From Chlorophyllum brunneum (Eukaryota; Basidiomycota; Agaricomycetes; Agaricales; Agaricaceae), in the NCBI GenBank assembly GCA_963576785.1, contig OY756145.1, forward strand, positions 744,001 through 808,000: 64,000 bases of DNA, given 5' to 3'. The notes below the pieces were generated by a model. It was not told the DNA's origin and ran no database searches. It saw nothing but the letters and a program-made list of their open reading frames with translations. Positions 56,286 through 64,000 of this stretch are shown one piece after another; positions within the stretch are counted from its first letter, which is position 1, and each line of letters begins with the position of its first letter. A program made the position numbers and the translations under genes.

Positions 56286-58758
56286 TTTATACCGCCATCT
56301 TGTACGTCCTTTTGTTGATATCGCATGTTTTGTGTACGCTTCCGGTACAATTAAAACTTTCTGGAGTTGCCGTTCCACCCGGGTTTACAACCATTTCAAA
56401 CGAAGCCAAAATGGACCTGATCGCAACGAGGCGTAGTCACCAAGAGTCGAAAACGTTACCCTGATCACGCCAAGCGTGCTTGGGTGCATCCCTCTGAAAG
56501 GAATATTTTTGCCATATCCTCACCGTTTCTGAGGGTGAATTTACATGAGGTATGTCCCTCGTTTGCAATCACACCGGTGTCATACTTATATCTAGGAAAA
56601 ACCTGAGGTAAAATTGAGCGGTGCTCGTCCTGGAGTGAAAGCACCACACGTGAGTTGAAGAGCGACTGCACGCAAAGTATGATTTCTACGAAAACTCGAT
56701 TCACCGTTCTTTGGACTGTTTTGTTGATAAAGCTGTGGGTCTTTAGTGTGAAGGGCGCCTCTCAACCCGGAGCTAGTACTGGGATAATAGCTTTCCTTCC
56801 AATGTCGTCATACTGTCACACAAAAAAGAGTGCTAGAAATGGGTGCCGAAACTTGGAAAATAATGGACCTACGAGAACCCTTTTTGTTAAGGTCCATCAC
56901 CACAAACGGCATTCGATTGAATCAATTTTGTCCTTTACCTGATCCGATGGAAACTGTGGCTGACGATGAAGACGCAGAGGCTAACTTCGGGGACAGCATA
57001 TAAACCCTCTAAGGCTTGTTTCCTCAGATTAAGCTCCTTTCTCCTCCCCACCTCTTTCCACCCCGACCCGACCCCTCCTTTACTTTCTTCTCCTCTATTC
57101 AATACTTCTAAGTTATCGAAGTTGATAAAATTCCTCATGTCGTTGAGCCGCCCTCCCCGAATCAGCGAGAAAGGCCAGTCTTTTTCCCTCCTTAGCATCC
57201 AACGTTGTTCACAGTGTGGTGTTCACGGATATAGTACGTTACCCCTTATCTCTCTCGAATGTGGCCGACATTCGTGGTAGCGAACAGTGTGAATCTTCAA
57301 GCATTAATTAAATTTTCTAGTATCAAGGTTGTGTGTTCGCTATCTCTCAGGCCTTTCATAGTCCCTGATCACTGACTGTTCTTGTAGACAATGTGAAAGC
57401 CATCAGGGCAACTGAGAAAAATAACTTATACTTCCGGCCGTCCTTTTCGGTGATGCTAACCGCATGGTGTGAAATGGATAGAGGAAAAAGCGTCTCTGCT
57501 TTGTTGACTAGACTTCATTGAGGTTAACGATGCATACCGGTGATTTGAGCAGAAAGCCAACGAGATTCAATCCTGGAAGTGAAGTGAGTTGTAGTGGTTC
57601 CTTTTTTCAAACCTGCCATTGATGACCTTTGCACATACAGGCTACGAACTGTATTCCACTACATCCCTCCCAGGAGGATGGTTCGAGGAGAAAGAATCTT
57701 CGTACCTCCCGGAGCAGTCCTCGCATGCTGGAAATCGAGTTGTCTTGGCTACTACCCCCACCTCTGTTTTGATGCTAACGTTCTGGGAAGGGTCATGATA
57801 TGTTTAGCGGGGAGTCTTGCAGGAGGCTTCTCATCGGCGCTTGGACGGAGGGTAACATGGTAGCTTCGTGGAAAGGGTCAATCCATGGAAGAGAAGTAAA
57901 AAATGAAAGTACCATAGATCAGCCCAAGGGACATCGGCTGAACGACGAGAATAGCGTGGAGCGATGTCATCTTCATCTTCGGATAGACTTACGTTTGGTT
58001 TACTTTTTCGGGTCATGTTCCCTTCGATACAAACCGTTCAGGACTGCAGCATGTTGTCGCTGTGGAAGCAGATGGACGGTAGGCCCTCCACGTTGGTTCT
58101 GTAGCTACTTGAAAATAACGGCCTTTCCACAGAGGAAGACGCACGACCAGTTTCTGGGTTAATTCCCTTTGAGGCCATCGCCTGTCACTAACGAGGAAAA
58201 AGTTTGTTCTCGGCTTTTTCCTCGCTGGCACACTAATCATTCTCTCCAGTAGATATGCGACAGTGAAGGTAGATACGGTATGTCCTGCTGAATGACGGAC
58301 ACTCAACGATAACTTACAACGGAGAATTCCGAAGAGATGGGGGTGGAGATTCGGATTGTTCTGTTACTTCGTTGACCACCTCTTCTGTAGGACAAGTGGT
58401 TATTTTTTCATGGTCGGCTTGGCCCTTTCTGCTCTCCGGCCGCTTATTTATCACTCATGTAGATGTCGAGTAGTTTCGCGAGTCATGCTCTGCGTTTCAC
58501 AGTCGTTTGTTACCGTAGAGAATACGAGTACGTTGCACTGGTTCTCACTGTATGTCAGCCGGAACCTGACAAGCGCTTTGTCGAGGGGTCGAGGCACGCG
58601 CCAAATATAGGACGCGTGCGTCAGTCACCAATTTGGCGAAGATACTGGGCATTCCACAATCCTTCATCTTCTCCACGCCATCCTCCCACTTGGTTCTGAG
58701 ATACACATAATTTATTTCCGCATTCTACTCTGCAGAACTGCACATTTCGCTTTACGTG
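56286..58758. other. Unresolved 2.5 kb; possible multi-exon membrane protein gene on the plus strand
   Basis: No complete model could be built. There is a promoter-like layout: a CATATAAA box at about 56997-57004, a strongly pyrimidine-rich stretch 57030-57110, then an ATG at 57137 (MSLSRPPRISEKGQSFSLL). Farther on, plausible splice-bounded segments have hydrophobic coding character: near 57793-57850 (VMICLAGSLAGGFSSALG), 58205-58275 (KFVLGFFLAGTLIILSS) and 58345-58455 (YFFMVGLALSALRPLIY). They do not join in one frame by the splice sites I can see, so this could be a gene with errors, a decayed gene or chance. Confidence 0.3.
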
Positions 58759-61700
58759 ATGCCAGCAACCCAGGAAATCAAACCTCTCGAAAGAACGCGG
58801 TGTGTCTATCGTTTATTGGATCCACGCGTTCCTCGCGTCTATCGACGTATTTTGCTGACCGAATGATCCCGCTTTACTAGGACACTGGTTGATGTTGAAG
58901 TTGAAGGACCGGCAACGAAGAAGAGAAAACTAAAGAATGGTACATCTTTTGCTTCACAGGGCCTACAGTCACAGCCCTCGTTCGCCGATGTTCTGGAAAG
59001 GCTGAAGAGGGAAGAGGAGACGGGTGCCACAGGTGCGTATTCTACGTTGTGTGGTAGGTGATATATTGACGAGCGGGTGATTCATAGAGGCCGAAGGTGG
59101 TGCAGACAGTTGGGCACGTCCTCAGTTGAACAAGATTGACCCAAACCGGGACTCAATTAGTGAATCCCTTGCGGTTTTGAATTGGTCGTATCCACTGATC
59201 TTGGACAGTATTTCAGCAGATTGAGTTGGAGGAAGGTGTTGACGGTGCTGGTCATTTCGGGATCCGGATGTACGGAGTAACACAAGTGAGTGCAGACATC
59301 TCTCCTGGACTTCTGTTCCCTGATCGCTTCTGTGTACACCAGGAGGGCCATAGTGTCATGGCATTGATCACGGACTTCCTACCGTATTTCTACATTGGAC
59401 TTCCACGAGGCTTTCAAATTGATGACATGAATGCATTCAAGGGCTACCTAAATGTAGGTTTGGGTGACTCCGTATGAGCCCCACTTATTGATTTTGGAAG
59501 ACCCTCACTGGTAGCGAACTAGTGCGGCGTGTAGAGAAGGTTTCCAAGCGTACATTATGGGGTTACAAGGGAGATGATTGGATACCTTTCCTCAAACTAA
59601 CGATCACCGACCCGAAAAGTCTACCAAAAGTCAGAGATGAGTACTTCAGACTGCCCTCCATTGCCATTTGGCCTGATACGTCGACCTCTCTACGTCTCTT
59701 CGAGCGTGGAGAATGCCACTTCCAAGACTTGTTCCCAGCAGACCCTGTTCCCACTTTCGAGAGCAACATCGTATTTACTTTGAGGTTCATGATTGACACT
59801 AAGGTGATTGTCTTGCCTTCCCGTACCCAACGGTTACTGACAAAATTTGCAGGTCGTTGGAATGAATTGGATCGAAGTTCCGGCCGGTAAATACAAGCTT
59901 GTAACAGCGCAACACAGGCGTTCTCATTGTCAGATTGAGCTCCATATGAGGTAGTGTCTAGCTGGTGGAGGTTTACCAAAGCTTATGTATTCGCAGATAC
60001 GATGCTTTCATATCCCATGCTCCTGAAGGCGCTTGGTCGAAGATCGCACCTCTTCGGATTCTGAGCTTCGATATTGAATGTGCTGGTAGAAAGGGTATCT
60101 TCCCAGAGGCTCAGGTGGACCCTGTTATACAGATTGCGAACATGGTAACGAGACACGGTAAGGCTTGCTATAATGCGGTTTGTGAACTCTATTAATCAGG
60201 CAAAGGGGAGGACAAGCCGTTCATTCGCAACATTTTCGCGCACAATTCATGCTCCCATATCGTTGGGTCGCAAGTGTTATCTTTCGAGGACGAAGGATTA
60301 ATGCTCCAGGCATGGCGAGACTTCATTGCAGAGGTGGACCCTGATGTGGTCATTGGTTACAACATTGCGGGTTTCGATTTTCCTTATTTAATTGATCGAG
60401 CGAAAGTGCTCAAAGCGAATAAGTTCAATTTTTTGGGCCGTTTGAAGAGTACGTGTCGATTCATTGCTCACATGTTTTGTTTTGCTGATGGTATAACCCA
60501 GATGTTAGGACCGAAGTCAAAAACACCCACTTCTCCTCAAAGGCATACGGTCAACGAGACTCCAAAGAAACCCCACTGGATGGTCGACTTCAGATGGATA
60601 TGCTCCAATTCATGCAGCGAGAACACAAACTTCGGAGTTACACTCTCAACTCGGTCTGTGCACAGTTCCTCGGCGAACAGAAAGAAGATGTGCATCATTC
60701 CGTCATCACGGAACTATACAATGGTACACCCGAGTCGCGCCGTCGTTTAGCAGTGTACTGTCTGAAGGTATGCCCGAACAACCGTGTTTCAACCCCTACA
60801 ACTCAGATGTTATATCCTCTAGGATGCATACCTACCGCAAAGGCTCATGGATAAGCTTATGTGCTTCGTTAACTACACGGAAATGGCCCGCGTGACGGGA
60901 GTCCCATTCAACTTTTTACTGGCACGAGGTCAGAGTATCAAAGTACTTTCGCAGTTGTTTAGGAAAGCGAATGAAGAGGGCTACGTTATCCCTGCACTCA
61001 AGGGCGAGGGTGAGTGAAGGGTGCAGCAGATGTGGCAGCAGATGGTCAACCTTTTCCACAGGTTCTGACGAGGCCTACGAGGGCGCCACGGTTATCGAGC
61101 CAAAGAAGGGTTACTACGATGTGCCCATTGCGACTCTCGATTTCAGTTCTCTATACCCCTCAATCATGATGGCGCACAATCTTTGTTATACAACATTACT
61201 TGACAAAGGGACTATTGACAAATTGGGACTCGTCAAAGATATCGACTACATTCAAACACCGAACAATGGTGGGTGTACCCCGACCAGCATCGCAACCTTG
61301 TAATGATCCTCTTTAGATTTATTCGCCACCACTAAAAAGAGAAAGGGTTTGCTGCCAACAATTCTCGAAGACCTCATCTCTGCTCGAAAACGTGCAAAAG
61401 CCGATCTCAAGATGGAGAAGGATCCCTTCAGGAAAGCCGTGCTTGACGGTCGTCAACTAGCTCTCAAGGTGCGCCGAGATTTTCAGCGAGTTTCAGTTTG
61501 GAGGTTAACCATTCTCAGATTAGTGCCAATTCCGTCTATGGTTTCACTGGTGCTACAATTGGCAAGCTTCCTTGCTTGGCAATCTCTTCCAGCGTGACAG
61601 CCTACGGTCGTCAAATGATCGAGAAGACGAAACAGGTATGTTGGGTTTCTTTTTCGGCGGCCAAAGGGTTGATCGAGGAGTATGATAGGAAGTGGAGGCT

Positions 61701-63254
61701 GAGTACTGTATCGCGAACGGACACACGCATGATGCGCACGTCATCTATGGTGATACTGATTCTGTCATGGTCAAGTTCGGACCAAGCGATCTTGCGCAAG
61801 TTATGGCTCTCGGTATGCGGTTTCGATTGATGGTATCGCAAGCATTAATTGGATGCTTCGTTTACAGGTAGCGAAGCTGCAGAGTTTGTCACAGCTAAAT
61901 TTATCAAACCGATCAAGCTCGAGTTTGAGAAGGTGTATTATCCGTACCTGCTCATCAGCAAGAAGCGTTATGCTGGGTTGTACTGGACCAGGGTGGAAAA
62001 GTATGATAAGATGGATTCCAAGGGTATTGAAGTATGTTGATCCTGCCTGACCAATACCTAGAAACCTGACTGATAGATTGTTGTAGACTGTGCGACGAGA
62101 TAACTGTAGACTGGTGTCGACTGTTATCGAGACGAGTCTCCACAAACTCCTGATCGATAGAGACGCTAAAGCTGCTGAAACGTTCGTCGTAACCCATTCC
62201 CTTGTGTGGCGTACCTCACCTTCAAATATAGCTATGTCAAGCAAACCATCGCTGACTTATTGCAAAATAAGGTTGATATGTCCCAGCTTGTGATTACCAA
62301 AGCGCTGTCGAAAACAGGTCAGAACAATTCATCCCAAGGAGTAGGCATCACCAGGACTGATCTGCGTCTTTGACTATAGACTATGCGGGAAAACAAGCGC
62401 ACGTCGAACTTGCCGAACGGATGAAGCAGCGTGACGCCGGATCTGCCCCAGCACTCGGAGATCGTGTTGCCTACGTCATCATCAAGGGTATTAAAGGTAA
62501 TACTTCATTTTACTATAGTAGACATGAGAGTTGACTTGTGCGACAGGTGCTGCGGCATACGAAAAGTCTGAAGACCCGCTCTATGTGCTAGAAAATAGTA
62601 TTCCGATTGATACGAAATACTACCTTGAGAATCAGCTCTCAAAGCCGCTAATGAGGATTTTCGAACCTATTCTCGGAGAAAAGGCGTCTTCGTTGTGTGA
62701 GTCTCATTCCTCCCACAAACTTCTGACTGAGCTCTGACGGTACTGTCATGGATATACAGTATCTGGTGACCATACGAGGTCCATTCAGATTGCTACCCCA
62801 ACCGTGGGTGGCCTTATGAAATTCGCCGTCAAGACCGTGACATGCCTTGGGTGTAAAACAGCGTTAAAGGCGAACAATAGCGTCCCTAGTAAGTTGACTT
62901 GTGTTCACGCCCTCCGTGGTGGCTGACGCTGCGCCTCCGGTTAGACGGCGCCATCTGCAATAACTGCCGACCTAGGATTCCGGAGCTATACCAGAAACAA
63001 GTGATGTCAGCTTCGGAGCTGCAGGTGCGATTTGCACGCTTGTGGACACAATGTCAGAGATGTCAAGGCTCTCTGCACCAGGTGGGTTGACGGCTTTTCC
63101 AATGTCAAGGTCATTATTAGTTTCTGACGAACCGGATCAGGATGTCTTGTGCACGAGTAAAGATTGCCCGATATTCTATATGCGAAAGAAGGCACAGAAG
63201 GACGTGGAGGATGCAAATGCGACTCTGGAGCGTTTCGACGAAGAGGCCTGGTGA
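58759..63254 (+). CDS. POL3: DNA polymerase delta catalytic subunit
   Basis: The replicative lagging-strand polymerase with 3'-5' exonuclease. It starts [14 protein letters not shown] and is spliced through about 20 short introns. In order: N-terminal [14 protein letters not shown]; Exo [15 protein letters not shown] near 60068; Exo II region [14 protein letters not shown] near 60350; Exo [16 protein letters not shown] around 60760-60855; motif [15 protein letters not shown] at about 61138; motif B region [13 protein letters not shown] across an intron at about 61470-61520; motif [10 protein letters not shown] at about 61748. The C-terminus has CysA ([12 protein letters not shown]) and CysB ([16 protein letters not shown]), which bind zinc and a 4Fe-4S cluster. 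All catalytic acids are present. One intron uses a GTTCGT donor at about 62184. Expected size is close to 1,080 residues. Confidence 0.96.
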
Positions 63255-63383
63255 TAATGCACTCCACTTGGCATGTATCTTCATTCTTCAGCTTGGATGC
63301 CATCACTCTCGATTCTAGATGACATTACCCTATATTGTAATAGTAATCTACGCTAGGTCCAATGCATAGGCATAGGCGCGGAG

Positions 63384-64000
63384 TCACAGACGACTCTGGA
63401 TCCTGGCAGCCGACATTTGATCCCGTTTTGCGATGAGCTGGAGGATGTAGGGGTTTATCCATTTCTGTATAAGCAATTGTGAGTGAGAAAGGTATTTTGC
63501 TCCGCGGATACGCCCAATACAGTCCTGATTGAAATCAGCAACAGGAAAACGGGGAGAGGTATATCACGGCCACCTTGGCAAGACATTGACAAGTGAACGG
63601 TTGGTCCATGTCCCACTCGGTACTAGGATAGAAGAACGTGATTGCTTCGCCGGATTCGATGCACTTGAGAGCACGAATGTGCCAATCGTTATGGTCAGAC
63701 GAGGATAAGTCGAACGCCACATTCGGATCGCAAGAGTGGTTAACTAGAATTGTGATGGGTCGTCAATTGCAGCGGTGGCAGCAGAATAGCCGCACTGTAA
63801 ACCAGATCAGAGTTGAGTTCGATGTGATCGTTTGGTCCGGGACCACACTGAACGGAAGTATAGGCCTTGGGGCCTTGGGTCAACCGAGCAGGCTCGAGGG
63901 GAGCTATATATTCACCCGCCTCAAAGACCTGTGTATCATCGATGTGAGATAAAATCTCGTGGACGCCAGTGAGGTATACCCTTGTTGCACGGAGGCATGA
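63384..64000 (-). CDS. SET-domain protein, C-terminal part (runs off the right edge)
   Basis: Three exon pieces are visible on the minus strand: 64000-63796 (open from the edge), 63743-63574 and 63524-63384. The SET signature is YINHSCDPNVAF, formed over the splice with a GTGCGG donor. It is followed by GEAITFFYPSTEWDMDQPFT and a post-SET-like cysteine cluster CQC-x(3)-DCIGRIRGAKYL. The upstream exon carries FEAGEYIAPLEPARLTQ and GPNDHIELNSDL. This arrangement is that of small fungal SET proteins that may methylate lysines; the catalytic tyrosine is likely the one in FFYPS. The substrate is unknown and the N-terminus is outside the window. It converges with POL3, with 129 bases between stops. 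Confidence 0.8.

Overview
The window is nuclear DNA from a filamentous basidiomycete, most likely an agaricomycete mushroom. The evidence is the dense 47-66 nt introns in almost every gene, a divergent H3/H4 pair with two introns per gene, CT-rich promoters, and a local expansion of NACHT-domain NLR-like genes. I rebuilt gene models by hand from reading frames and GT/AG sites. For H3, H4, the F-box gene, both methyltransferases, both kinases, the coiled-coil gene, the rhomboid, the Arp gene, the 112-residue gene and the six NLR genes modelled as intact, the chosen exons sum to a whole number of codons.

Left part (1-25.7 kb): a decayed NLR copy on the minus strand reaches the left edge. It is followed by a GPI-type secreted aspartic protease, the divergent H3/H4 pair, an F-box protein, a gene-poor 2.7 kb stretch holding a perfect 16-bp palindrome, and an intact NLR gene (NLR-A) that is the inverted counterpart of the decayed copy. 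Next come a METTL21-like methyltransferase, a membrane-anchored protein kinase, a short unknown gene, the condensin kleisin BRN1/CND2, a coiled-coil protein with an acidic tail, and a second METTL21-like methyltransferase.

Centre (25.9-46.6 kb): a head-to-tail array of six NLR paralogues (NLR1-NLR6). Each has about 740-770 codons in seven exons: a short acidic N-terminus, a NACHT/STAND NTPase domain, and a compact conserved C-terminal module that I cannot assign. No WD40, ankyrin or TPR repeats are visible. The paralogues share long near-identical tracts in mosaic combinations. Spacers carry broken pieces of the genes now flanking the array (coiled-coil gene, second methyltransferase, rhomboid), which shows what the amplified unit was. 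NLR4 has lost its start codon and frame at the 5' end. NLR1 and NLR5 lost splice acceptors, but in-frame alternatives exist.

Right part (47-64 kb): a mitochondrial-type rhomboid protease, a second membrane-anchored kinase paralogous to the first, lanosterol synthase (ERG7), an Arp9-like actin-related protein, an unresolved 2.5 kb stretch with scattered hydrophobic reading frames, the catalytic subunit of DNA polymerase delta (POL3), and the C-terminal part of a SET-domain protein running off the right edge.

Most single-copy genes are housekeeping (chromatin, replication, condensation, sterol synthesis, mitochondria). The NLR cluster is the accessory, fast-evolving element inserted among them. 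A role in non-self recognition or immunity is an inference from the family, not something the sequence shows.
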